Source: Lepidodermella squamata
Lineage: Eukaryota; Gastrotricha
Reading direction: 5' to 3'
DNA length: 64,000 bases
Assembly: GCA_047495785.1 (NCBI GenBank)
Contig: JBLDXI010000085.1
Span: 239,368-303,367 of the forward strand
Position 1 is the stretch's first letter; each line of letters starts with the position of its first letter. Position numbers and translations under genes: made by a program. The notes under the pieces were generated by a model. That model made no database searches and had not been told where the DNA came from. It worked only from the letters and a program-made list of their open reading frames with translations. Positions 1 to 9,700 of this stretch are shown piece by piece.

Positions 1-711
1 GTAGGCCGTGTACAATTTCAGCTAAGTCCGTAAAAGGGCAATTGTCTGGCATAGATCACCTTCAAGACAATTGTCTCACAAAAATTCTACAATGCCAGCA
101 TTTTCAAAAATGATCATTCATAAACGAAAAATCAAAATTTTTGCGAATTTGTAATGTTTCAAATCGGAAGTGACTTTTCAAGTCCCAAAAATTCTTCGCA
201 AAACTTTTAAACTTTAAATTTGCGAGATCAAACTCGATAATTTATTATTTTTTATGATTTTATGTTAGAGGTCAGTAAAAATGGTACTGCGATGATGTTT
301 GATTGGTCGACGAGTTCATAAATCGGCAGCAATTTTATTGGCGATCAAGGCGGGAGAAAGCCGTCGGTATCGCAATGTATCACGTGACTGATGCTGAAAT
401 CTAATCAGGAAAATCGACTGCGCTCGATAAGCTACTTCACTAAATGCGTGCTTTTTATAGCCATATCGTATGATTATTAATTTGGTATTAACAACATCAG
501 CACTTGGGCGTCAGCATCTACCTACTTCTTCCTACTTTATCTGTTAGATGAGCCAGCAGAAATAAAAAGAAGAGTAGATTTTAAAAAAATTTGGTTCTAT
601 TTGCCAGTAGTGATTTTCAAGCAAGCTTTTATACCGAAGTTTTACCGGCAAAGTCTGCCCCGTATTATGCACGGACCTAAATTTATTGCCCACAGCTCAA
701 TTCTGTAATTA
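1..711. other. Intergenic, no gene seen
   Basis: No coding exon, RNA gene or clear repeat is visible. The sequence is AT-rich with stops in all frames. The conserved upstream block of the next gene begins at the right edge. Confidence 0.5.
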
Positions 712-793
712 CGAGGCTGTCACTGCGAACAGTAAAACGAAGCGCCTAATAAATCATTGGAATGCTAATGATCTCAAGGCACGCGAGAATCCA
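712..793 (+). promoter_or_regulatory. Conserved upstream block of N-module lectin genes (copy 1)
   Basis: A block of about 80 bases begins GAGGCTGTCACTGCGAACAG, continues through an AATAAATCATTGGAATGCTAATGATC-like stretch and ends near CAAGGCACGCGAGAATC. It lies about 60 bases before the ATG at 854. Recognisable versions precede the N-module lectin genes starting at 20140, 23336 (minus), 25322 and 35730, but not the Cys-rich lectin genes. Promoter function is inferred from position and conservation; a TATA-like ATAAAT is included. Confidence 0.6.
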
Positions 794-853
794 TAAGAGA
801 AATCAATTTCCGATTTTCAAACCATTCTATAAATTTTCATTTTTTCACAAACC

Positions 854-3096
854 ATGGTATTGCTGATTTCAATAACCATCGTCTTTGTGGGTTTGTCTTA
901 TTATATCTAACATGATCTATCTAAAACTAACGGCTTCCTTTTCGATTAGGCATCGCCTTCTCCGAAGCAGGGCGACAGCCCAAGCACAGAGCATGGCGAC
1001 GTATCGCCCTCGGTGACGATGCTAACACTAACTCGAATGTGAATCGACTCGAGAGTTCGCCGTTTTTTTATTATGCGATCGATGACGGCAGCGACGAGGC
1101 CACGCCGCTGCTGCCATGGTGGATCTACTACTATCACCCAGAACCTACGACGCCGACTACAACATCGACAACGACAACAACAACTACGACAACAACAACT
1201 GCTGCCCCGGTATAAGGCTTATTATCATTTTAATCCATCTTATCGGGATGATAATCAAGGGGTTAATTTCTAAATACTGTATATCTACTAATTTTCGGTG
1301 GTCACTAATTTTCGGTTTCGGAGATTTCGGACCTGTACTTTTTATTTCGGTGGATTTGAATTCGGTTTGAGAGTTGATCCTGAGAAAAAAATTCGAAATT
1401 AGTCACTTTAAAATTGATTTCAGTGCTTCGATTTCGTGTTTTTACACGCTATCAGGAGATAATCCCTGCTTTAGCAGCATCAATGTCTGTTGCTTCCAAT
1501 ATCCTTACTACCTAAAATTGCAGGTAACACAATTTTGGCACATTTTACCCTACTTTACCATGATGAAGCTGTATTTTAGAAAAGAACAATAAATTGGCCA
1601 TTGGCCGAATTTATTTTCGGTGATTTTGAATCCGGTGTTTCCTCAAAAACACCGAATTCAAAGATCAAACCGAAAATTAGTGACCACCGAAAATTAGTAG
1701 ATATACAGTACTGCATTATTTAAAAAACGATCATTCATTATTAAAATAATCTCTTATGACGCGATTGAACAACTGATGTCTCATGGTGCAAATTTCATAT
1801 TGTAATTAGTAATATAGATATAAGTTGTTAACCTAAACCAAATATTAAAATTTGACTCTCAAAGCAAACTTTTAACAATTGTCGTTTTCGAAAAATTATG
1901 TTGCATAAGGTCATGATGACCTCTAACTTCATTCTTCAAGCTTCACGAAATTGACGAAATCTGAGCGGTTACTGGGTTTTCCAAAATTCCAATATTCCAG
2001 AATTTACAAAAAATTCGAATTTGCAAACATATGATAATTTATTTCTACTGATCTCAATCCTTGTCACTTTGAGGTTATTTATCTATCTTTTATAATGTAA
2101 TTTCCATGAGGTAATTAGTAGTAGTTTTCGTCCGTGTAGTAGAACATTTTTTATGGCAGTAGAACCAACATAAAAAGGACCACGGCGCTTCTTCATAGAA
2201 GTACAGCTTTATGTCGTTAACAACGCGCCAAAACAACCACTTAGATGACTCATTCGATCGTACTTTTACTCGCCTAACGTAATGATGAAGTACGTTAGGC
2301 CTTTTGAGCACCGATTTTTTCATTTATCGAACGTACTTTACTCATAAAATCTATAAATAGTAAAGTGGTTGTTTTGGCGCGTCGCTAACGATATCGACGT
2401 TGTTCACATTCGAGTTGGCATTTGAATTTGTCATCGAGCAAAATTTGGCGCCATTTTTTGTATTTGTGATTCCGCCTAGCAGCAGGAATTCTTGCTTCAG
2501 CAAAAGCGATGGCTGTTAACAAAAAATCATAGAGCACTACGTTCTCTATGCAAAAAAACAACATTATTTTTCATTAAGCGTTGATTAATTTTTTTAATTT
2601 CCGTGGACGTGCAATTTTGTGAATTCTGCTTCAGGCCGTCTTTCGGTGTATCGGACCAAACGGCGTTGTTACGTGCCGACCAACCGATTGCAATGGCGAT
2701 GAGATGAAGTTCCCGTCGAAAGCCTTCACAAGCCAATCAGCTTGTGAAAACGCAGTCAAAACCGTGGAATATCTCCCTGGAGCCTTTTTTCGCCCTACAG
2801 CCGACACAAATTGCAAGCGGTCCGGTGGGCTATTGGCGACTATCCAAACGCAGGCGGAGCTTGACAAAGCCTTGGCAGATCTTGGCTTCTCTGCTTTCGC
2901 CCACATTGGCTTGACAAATAAGTCTGGAAATTGGGCGTGGGACGACGGCACGCCTTATGCCAACTTTCCGCCCTGGGATTCTGGCGAGCCCAACTTCGGC
3001 ACAAATGCCTGCGCCTATCTTTACCAAGGCGGGGTCCTTAAAGACTCGGACTGTAACGTTCGCGCGAGCGGTTCTTTTTGTGAAACCTACGCTTGA
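854..3096 (+). CDS. Secreted N-module C-type lectin (chimeric copy)
   Basis: Three exons: 854-890, 950-1209 and 2635-3096, giving 252 residues. Exon 1 encodes a signal peptide (start MVLLISITIVFVG). Exon 2 encodes the N-module: KHRAWRR, DDANTNSN, a PFFYYAIDDG aromatic block, PWWIYYYHP and a Thr-rich linker. Exon 3 encodes the CTLD, with GGLLATIQTQAELDKA, HIGLTN, WDDGTPYAN, an EPN triplet before NAC, and the terminal FCETYA. Intron phases are 1 and 0, as in the paralogues. Intron 2 is large (1425 bases) because it holds a MITE and a minus-strand relic of another N-module. The CTLD is of the TDCNGDE type otherwise seen in the Cys-rich lectins at 6091 and 9701, and its upstream intron resembles the last intron of the 9701 gene. 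Probably an extracellular carbohydrate or ligand binder. The join across intron 2 is inferred; the two ends could be remnants of separate genes. Confidence 0.65.
1277..1708. mobile_element. MITE with 42-bp perfect TIRs and TA target duplication
   Basis: The element starts CTGTATATCTACTAATTTTC and ends with the reverse complement; the arms match perfectly for 42 bases. TA dinucleotides flank it at 1275-1276 and 1709-1710. The arms contain a repeated CTAATTTTCGGT motif. There is no transposase, so it is a non-autonomous element, Tc1/mariner-like by its TA duplication. It lies in intron 2 of the lectin gene at 854. Confidence 0.85.
2112..2512 (-). pseudogene. Relic of an N-module exon, inverted inside an intron
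   Basis: Read on the minus strand from 2512, after a GTTAACAG acceptor, the sequence encodes signal-end and basic residues (AIAFAEARIPAARR, then KYKKWRQ), an ANSNVNN block in a shifted frame, then KLYFYEEAP, a CWFYCHKK counterpart of WWFYYHRK, and Thr-rich codons. This matches exon 2 of the lectin gene at 28886. A one-base frameshift, a 156-bp MITE insertion and the lack of a first exon or CTLD exon show it is dead. It lies antisense in intron 2 of the lectin gene at 854. Confidence 0.8.
2225..2380. mobile_element. 156-bp MITE inserted in the N-module relic
   Basis: The ends are GCGCCAAAACAACCACTT and its reverse complement. The flanks GTCGTTAAC (2213-2221) and GTCGCTAAC (2381-2389) look like a 9-base target duplication with one mismatch. 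The left end carries three extra bases. It interrupts the relic between its VNNV and KLY codons. Non-autonomous; the family is not identified. Confidence 0.7.
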
Positions 3097-3713
3097 AGCT
3101 GAAGAAACTTATCGGACTATATTAAGAGTCGACATTTGACTTTAAACTCTCTTTGTGTTGAAAATTTAAATTTGTGTTGAATCGGACCTCATCTGAGTTT
3201 ATTTTGATGCCTTAGTTGGGCAACCCTCGGCGCTACTGCGGATTGCCCCACAGTAAACCTGCTGCCGCTGCCAACTAGCCAGAAGTAAACTCTTTTTTCA
3301 GTCCACATGAACACCTTGTTTTGGAAGCAACCTGGCATTGCAGCAGCTCCTTCGACTTTAGTTAATAAGGTTTTGTGCGGTGTTTGCACGTCGGTTTCAG
3401 TCCTGCTTATGGCCAGAGCTTCGGATTTAATTTGATTCGACTTACTTCTTAACTCACGGAACTCATTTAATCAATCAAAATTAATCAATAACCCATTTTT
3501 ACAGAAATAAATAAATCAAATCAAATCAAATCAATCATTGACATAGATAAATCACAATAAATAATGAAATATCAAGATTTTTACATATCTTTGGAAATTC
3601 TTTGGAAATTCAAGCAATGGATAAAATAGCGAAAATTTGAAACTGCCGTCCCTCTACATATCTAATTTCTATCAAAAAGGACGGAACTACCTTAGCGGCA
3701 TCCGAGATTTTCG
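3097..3713. other. 3' UTR and intergenic stretch
   Basis: The first ~90 bases are the 3' UTR of the preceding lectin gene and match the tail of the pseudogene ending near 5280 (shared CTTATCGGACTATATTA). AATAAATAAATC near 3505 is a possible poly(A) signal. Nothing else is recognised. Confidence 0.5.
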
Positions 3714-5193
3714 AATTTCAAGCAGTGCTCATTGAATGGCTTGCTGGTCACTTGCGTACCAATCAACCAAACGTGCCCTAACAGCGAATTAGGATCCTCG
3801 AAATAGGGGGGTATTTCGGGCCCCAATTTTATGACCAAAGGGTGTGGAAAATCCCCCTGTGGGTTTTTTGGGGATTTTCCACACCCAGCCGAACTGGATA
3901 GCCCTCATTCCCCCCGTACTTCGCGCCCTGTTAGTTAGTGTATAAATTTTATCTTCTGTTTTTTAGAATATAACTATATATATGTCGTACCGTTTTAGGC
4001 GATCCTCCCAAAAGGCAATTGGGATAACCCATGAGGCAATATGCCTAAGATGGAGATATAAGATACCGCTAAGGACAATAATTGACAACATCTAGAAACA
4101 CCGAATATTTCCTCCTGTAGCCTAAAAAGGTTGCTCACTGATTAAATTTCTAACTCGGTGGGTTGATAGAGATATAAGAAAGCTTTCCCGAAGTTCAAGC
4201 GCCAAAAACCGACTAATAGGTCATAGTTGGCAGCTGGAACTTTTGCTGAACCTTCAAGGTTCAAGATAATGATCCTAGTTCCGACTGATTGATTTCGTCA
4301 TCTAAAGCAATTGATCAGTCTAAAAAGTAAACCCAACCCCATAGTTCACATCAATCGAATCTCATGGAGCCTGAAAGAGTCTCTAGGATCAACTTCTGTG
4401 GAAAAAAGGAATCTAAAAATTCAAGCAAGGGGAACCACATACTAGAACTGGGGAACCAGAAATGAACTTGCTAGGGTTGACATCCTTTAAGAAAATTTAA
4501 ATTTGAGTATTATTTGAAATTTCCAGTCATTAATGCCAAAAAATGACAATAAGTAGAGAATAAATTGAAAATACCACGATTATCGGTCATCGATGTATCG
4601 TTTTGAGAAATAATTATTTTGAGAATTATTAATTTGCTTAAAAAGTGGATTTTTAGAGCAATTGCTCTAGAGGGTAACCCAATTGCCAATTGGGGCGGAT
4701 TGCTCATAACGGTACGACATATATATCTCGTAATCACATATATCGTTTAAGTATCTTAACTATTGATCAGATTAAATTGGCTTTTTCTTTTTGTTCACAA
4801 GGCTACCGGTAGTCGAACATATGCCAACCTAGCAACTTGCGTCGATGGGAAAAGTTATTTTCAATAAATTATTATTGTCCTCTTGTAGCTCACTTGATTT
4901 TCAGTTCTGGTGCCAGACAGTGAGAAGCCACATGTCCGCTGTCTTAGCAACCCTGGGCGAATTTTCAATGGCTGCCGTCTCAGCTCAACCGGGTGCTGGG
5001 CTAGCAATGAGACCCAGGAGGCAGCCCCAAAGCCGTACATCAACCGTGATAACTGCCTTCGAGGCGTAAGCTCTAAGTTGAACTTGATTCCAATAGTCAG
5101 ACTCTGTGTCTTTATCCCAGGCTGCAGCACAGTGTGACTCGAGCGGAACGAAGCTTTGCGTTGGGAGATCCTGTCCTGCGTGGTCTACTCAGG
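3714..5193 (+). pseudogene. Decayed Cys-rich lectin gene lacking both ends
   Basis: Four exons match exons 5-8 of the intact genes at 6091 and 9701. They are ~3714-3793 (NFKQCSLNGLLVTCVPINQT), 4803-4854 (ATGSRTYANLATCVDGK), ~4908-5068 (VPDSEKPHVRCLSNPGRIF, then CRLSSTGC) and 5122-5193 (AAAQCDSSGTKLCVG). Exons 1-4 are absent and the acceptor before the first surviving exon is destroyed. After the fourth exon and its GT donor the sequence passes straight into 3'-UTR-like sequence (from ~5208), so the penultimate and CTLD exons were deleted. A TIR element expands the first intron. Individual exons remain open, so decay looks fairly recent. Confidence 0.8.
3975..4727. mobile_element. TIR element with ~55-base inverted ends
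   Basis: The left end ATATATATGTCGTACCGTTT is matched inversely by ACGGTACGACATATATAT at the right end, and similarity continues inward through GGCAATTGGG(A/T)(T/A)ACCC for about 55 bases with mismatches. It lies in TA-rich sequence, so the exact target duplication is ambiguous. No transposase is seen. It is inserted in an intron of the decayed lectin gene. Confidence 0.75.
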
Positions 5194-5279
5194 TATTGAA
5201 GATGAAGAATCTTATCGGACTATATTACGAGCCGATACATTTGACATTCGACTCTTTCTGTGTTGAATGTCTACAATTT

Positions 5280-5838
5280 TATTTTGAGAACCTGCAATTT
5301 TGAGTAGTGGCGACGCCTTGAAATCAAATACGATATTAGGCGTGACAATAATAAAGACTGTTTAATTCGACTCCTTTCAACCTTTCATTCGTAGCTCGTC
5401 GAGAAATTATTCAATAATAAAACCTGTGGACCATTGCGTTCACCGTTGAGCACCTTCCATGTGCTTGCTAACTTTCGCCTTGCTTTTAGGCCTCAGCATA
5501 GATACATTCCACTTCCAAGCAAGGTTCGATCCCGGCGGATGCACACATGTTTGGCATTTGTTTGAAAGTAGCGTAGACGCCACTATGAAGGATATAGCTG
5601 AAATTTCCCATCAGTTTTGGAGTTCGCAATATGAACTCAGAAACCAGCGGTTCGATTCGAGATTTCGATTCTCGATGAGACCTTCATATGCTTTTCAATC
5701 AAACAACAGCATGCAAGCCTTCTATGGAAGGGCCTAGGGATCGTGGTAGAGAGTATCATTCGCACTGTGAAGCTGTTGGGTTCAATTTAGGTCATTTTTC
5801 GCGTAATCTCTGGAAGATTATTTGCTATATGAAAATTT
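5280..5838. other. Intergenic, nothing recognised
   Basis: Beyond the 3'-UTR-like tail of the pseudogene there is no supported exon or repeat. Open stretches here match no neighbouring family and lack splice context. Confidence 0.4.
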
Positions 5839-6033
5839 CCTTCGACTTGGCTCCCAGCCAACAATTAATTTGTTGTTTTGAATTTTGTTAGCACTTGTTT
5901 TTTGTATTTTTAGCAGTTTTGGTGATGACACCTGTTTCGATTTCTATAAATAGATAAAATACGTGATTCCTGTAAACAGCTGATATTGAATTCGGACGCA
6001 CAGATTTCGCGTGCTCCTACGTGATATTAAATT
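5839..6033 (+). promoter_or_regulatory. Conserved TATA promoter block of a Cys-rich lectin (copy 1)
   Basis: A block of about 190 bases closely matches 9449-9633. It contains TATAAATA at 5945, then GATAAAATACGTGATT, and GAATTCGGACGCACAGATTT followed by CGCGTGCTCC. The TATA box lies exactly 146 bases before the ATG, as in the second copy. A weaker version (GAATTCGGAC...CGCGTG) precedes the gene at 37987. Confidence 0.75.
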
Positions 6034-6090
6034 TGGTGGAGTATTTTTTTTAAAGCGTTCATTCGAATTAGTTTCAACATTCTTCTTAAC

Positions 6091-8183
6091 ATGACGAGGG
6101 CTGTAGGTCTTTTCTTCATATTTTGTCTATTTGGAGGTGTTTCGTGCCAATGGAAGCGCTGTATGTCACTGCTCGACAATTCATTCGTGGACTGTGCGAC
6201 GTCTTGTGATGCATTGAAGGAATATCAAGTTATTTTATAATTCTCCGATTTGTTTACCTTTATTTGGCTAAATATTCCACAGTCCGGCTCCAGCATTACC
6301 ACTTATGATTCATGTCGAAGTGGAGTAAGAAACCATTTAAAATGCATTTTCCGTATCTGATTTTGTCTTCCTGAAACAGAATGGTCGCATGTGTTACAAA
6401 TTCGCTGCCCTAACCACAAGTTGCCGCCCTGGCAATGTTCCTTGTAAAGGTCCTGACGAAATATCAGTGCGTTAGATTATCAATCAATTTCAGCTTTGAT
6501 TATTTTCTCGATCATCAGTTTCAGCCTTTCTACAGCCGCTCGTTGCTTCGCTCGAGCTTGCAATTATGCGAAACCGATAGACTTAACTTTGCGGTACGTT
6601 GGGGATTTTAATAAATTAATAATTGAATGAAAAGCTGTTTTATTTGTTTCAGAATCAATATTTCAAGCAGTGCTCATTGAATGGTTCGCTAGTCACATGC
6701 GTCCCAATCAACCAAACTTGCCCTAGCAGCATGGTAAAGTTTTCAAGACTTGATTACAGATACTATGACCTATTAGAAGTTCCGAAAGATTTTCGCTGGC
6801 TATCGTCTTATAGGATTTTCGAGAGACATAAGAATGGGTATTTTCAGCCCCGAATTTATCTCATCAAAAGGCCCTCTCTGTGGTTTTTCTGGGTTTTCTT
6901 GGCTGGAACTCTCGAGGTAGGGAATACGGTACACCTCGTAATTCGCATACTTCTTCTTCTTATCATACTTTAACTCTTAAAATAATAGTATTTGTTCACA
7001 AGGCTACCGGTGGTCGAACATATGCAAACCTTGCAACTTGCGTCGATGGGAAAAGTGAATTTATTTATTTTTTTTGGATTTTTAACTCTAACAGCAGCTT
7101 ATTTCAGTTCAAGTACCAGACAGTGAGAAGCTACATGTTCGCTGTTTCAGCAACCCTGGACGAATCTTCAATGGCTGTCGTCTCAGCTCAGTCGGCTGCT
7201 CGCCTATCAACGAGACCCAAGAAGCAGCCCCCAAGCCGTACCTCAACCGGGATAACTGCCTTCGAGGCGTAATAAGTTTAATTTAATTTTTGTGTCGGAT
7301 GAGCATTTGTAAATTCCAGGCTGCGGCTCAGTGTAGCTCAAGTGGAACGAAGCTTTGCTTTGGAAGAACATGTCCCGCAGGATCGACCCAGGTAGGAACC
7401 TCTTCTTTTCAGTTTCGATAATATTTGCAACTTGAATTCGTTTGCGCCCTTTTTAAAAAAATCATGAAATACAGTGATGAATGAGCTATCAATCACTACT
7501 ATAACTATCTCTATATCATTCTAGCATTTGAGGAGCCTTACATGAAACCGTTACTGCCATTTCAGATCAAGCTCCACCAAAATTCGTCTTCCTTCCAAAC
7601 AAATTACGACAACTGTTTAGCTGAACTTACACCGGCGGTAAGATTTATGCCGAAATTTTGCATTATCCACAGTTTCACGATCCTTATTTTAATGAAACTC
7701 CGCATTCTTCTTCATCAGGCCGTCTTTTATCGGTGTCTTGGACCAAACGGCGTCGTTACATGCCGCCCAACAGATTGCAACGGTGATGAAAAGAAATACC
7801 CATCGAAAAGCTACTCCAGCCAATCGGCCTGTGAAAACGCAGTCAAATCCGTTCAACACTATAAGCAGACCATAAATCGCCCAGGAGCCGATGAATATTG
7901 CAAGAATCTCGGCGGGCTATTGGCTACTATCAAGACGCAGGCAGAATTTGACAAAGTTAGGCAAAATCAAATCCACATGGCCCACATTGGCTTGTCGAAT
8001 ACGCCTGGATATTGGACGTGGGACGACGGTACGCCGTTTGCCAACTTCCCGCCCTGGGATACTCGCGCTGGCTCGCCTAATTATGGTGAAAATGCCTGTG
8101 TTGCACTAATCGATGGTGGGGTCCTCAGAGACGGCAGCTGTAACATTACCGCGTTTAGTTTTCTCTGTGAAACTTTTGCTTGA
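6091..8183 (+). CDS. Secreted Cys-rich C-type lectin, 10 exons (copy 1)
   Basis: Exons: 6091-6228, 6283-6324, 6380-6466, 6519-6593, 6653-6733, 7003-7054, 7108-7268, 7320-7391, 7566-7637, 7719-8183; 414 residues. The first ~19 residues are a signal peptide ending VSC. Exons 1-9 encode a region of about 260 residues with evenly spaced cysteines that I do not recognise as a named domain (QWKRCMSLLDNSFVDC, NGRMCYKFAAL, VTCVPINQTCP, NLATCVDGK, EKLHVRCFSNPG, TKLCFGRTCP). Exon 10 is the CTLD: CRPTDCNGDEKKYPS, GGLLATIKTQAEF, HIGLSN, WTWDDGTPF, FLCETFA. All introns are phase 0 except the one after exon 6 (phase 1). It lacks an EPN/QPD triplet (SPN instead). Probably an extracellular binding protein. 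A poly(A) signal AATAAA lies near 8299. Confidence 0.9.
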
Positions 8184-8827
8184 TGATGAAAAACTTGTCG
8201 GACTCGATTCGAGCCGATAAATCTATTTTGAACATTCGTTTGACTGCTGGACCTTTTCTGCGTATTTACGTAAAATTCTAATTAAGTGAATCGACATAAA
8301 TAAAAATGGCCTCTGATTACCTCGGATTACCTCTGTTACCTCTGATATGATACTTAATGATCAATTTTCTCTATACGATTGCTTTGGTTTAGCCTTAACC
8401 CTGAGAAGTTGGTCAGTTCTGTCAATTATTTGAATGAGATAGATCCAAAGCGAGGCCATGATGAGGAGTCTCCCTCGGGGTTTCAACGAAATACGAGTGG
8501 TATCGGCTGCAAATAGCAAGGTATGTAAACGCGTAAGGCAGATGTTAGCTATCTGGCTTTATGCGTTCGGGATTCACACCATGCGCGAAGCTCAACGGTT
8601 TCGAAATTGCTGGCAGCAGATTCTGAGCTGACCTCAGCGGCTTAATCGTTCCGCTTGAGTTGCTGCTTGTCGATAGCGTCTTACGGTAACGGTTGACCTA
8701 CTAGCTTTGATATTGTCGCAATCGCTGTTTTGACGTCCCACCGCCCCATGCTAGTCGGCATGGGTTCTAACGCATGTTCCCCATCCTCAGCGATATTTGA
8801 GTCAACGGTCCTCTTATCATCAAACTC
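8184..8827. other. 3' UTR and intergenic
   Basis: The beginning is the 3' UTR of the preceding gene, including AATAAA near 8299. After that no gene or repeat is recognised up to the MITE at 8828. Confidence 0.4.
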
Positions 8828-8985
8828 GGTACAGCGACAAAACATCAGTTACGCAGTACAGCGAATGCAACGAAACAGCTAATTTTTCATTTCGCGACAA
8901 AACAGCATAAAACTAACTATTTAAAAGATGCAACGTGTTTCTGCTGTTTTGTCACGTTTGCTGTTTTGAGTATTTGCTGTTATGA
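8828..8985 (+). mobile_element. MITE rich in ACAGCAAA / CGACAAAAC motifs (copy 1)
   Basis: Begins GGTACAGCGACAAAACA and ends TTTGCTGTTATGAC. It carries several copies of CGACAAAACAGC and of its inverse GCTGTTTTGTC. A related copy in opposite orientation lies at 14802-14974. No transposase is present. Confidence 0.7.
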
Positions 8986-9448
8986 CTCAACTTCTTCAGC
9001 GAGGTCAGAATTATATATTCAGATTCTGACCAGACAATGATTAAAACTAAATAAGGATTGGATGATGATACCTCATCCTTTGTTGTTTCAAATCAAGTCA
9101 AGCACATTCCGACAGATTGAGCTCATGTTTCGAGGTAATAATGCAATAAAAGACTTTCCGAAGGTTTAATTCACCTTTAACCCTATTTTCGACGTTTTCG
9201 AAAATTATTACTTCGATAGAATTATATGGATCCGTATTCGGTCAAGTTGTTTTTCCCAATATAGTTGAAAAACACAAGATTCAGCCACTTGTCGCGTCAA
9301 TGGTGTTTCATCCACCATCCGGACGAATTTTGCGAATTTTTTAATTTTGCTTTGAGGTCATGGTGCTCTGAAGCTTTTGCTTTGAAGCCTGTTACTAAAT
9401 TTTCCCTACTTTGTAGGGGACCCATTGGGTGAACAATAAATTAGTATC
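8986..9448. other. Intergenic, nothing recognised
   Basis: No supported exon, RNA gene or repeat. Confidence 0.4.
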
Positions 9449-9633
9449 CCCTTGACTTCCAGCCAAAAATAGTTTTGTTGTTTTGAATTTTGTTTGCACT
9501 GGTTTTTTTGTATTTTTAGCAGTTGTTGTGAGGCCACCTGTGTAATCCATTTCTATAAATAGATAAAATACGTGATTTCTTTAAACAGCTTACATTGAAT
9601 TCGGACGCACAGATTTCGCGTGCTCCCATTTTT
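9449..9633 (+). promoter_or_regulatory. Conserved TATA promoter block of a Cys-rich lectin (copy 2)
   Basis: Tandem homologue of 5839-6033. TATAAATA lies at 9555, again exactly 146 bases before the ATG at 9701. The downstream GAATTCGGACGCACAGATTT and CGCGTGCTCC match the first copy perfectly. It diverges close to the start codon. Confidence 0.75.
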
Positions 9634-9700
9634 GTTTCGGTTAGATATTTTTAAATAGCCTTCATTCAACGGTTTTTCAACTTCGTTTTAAACATATACG

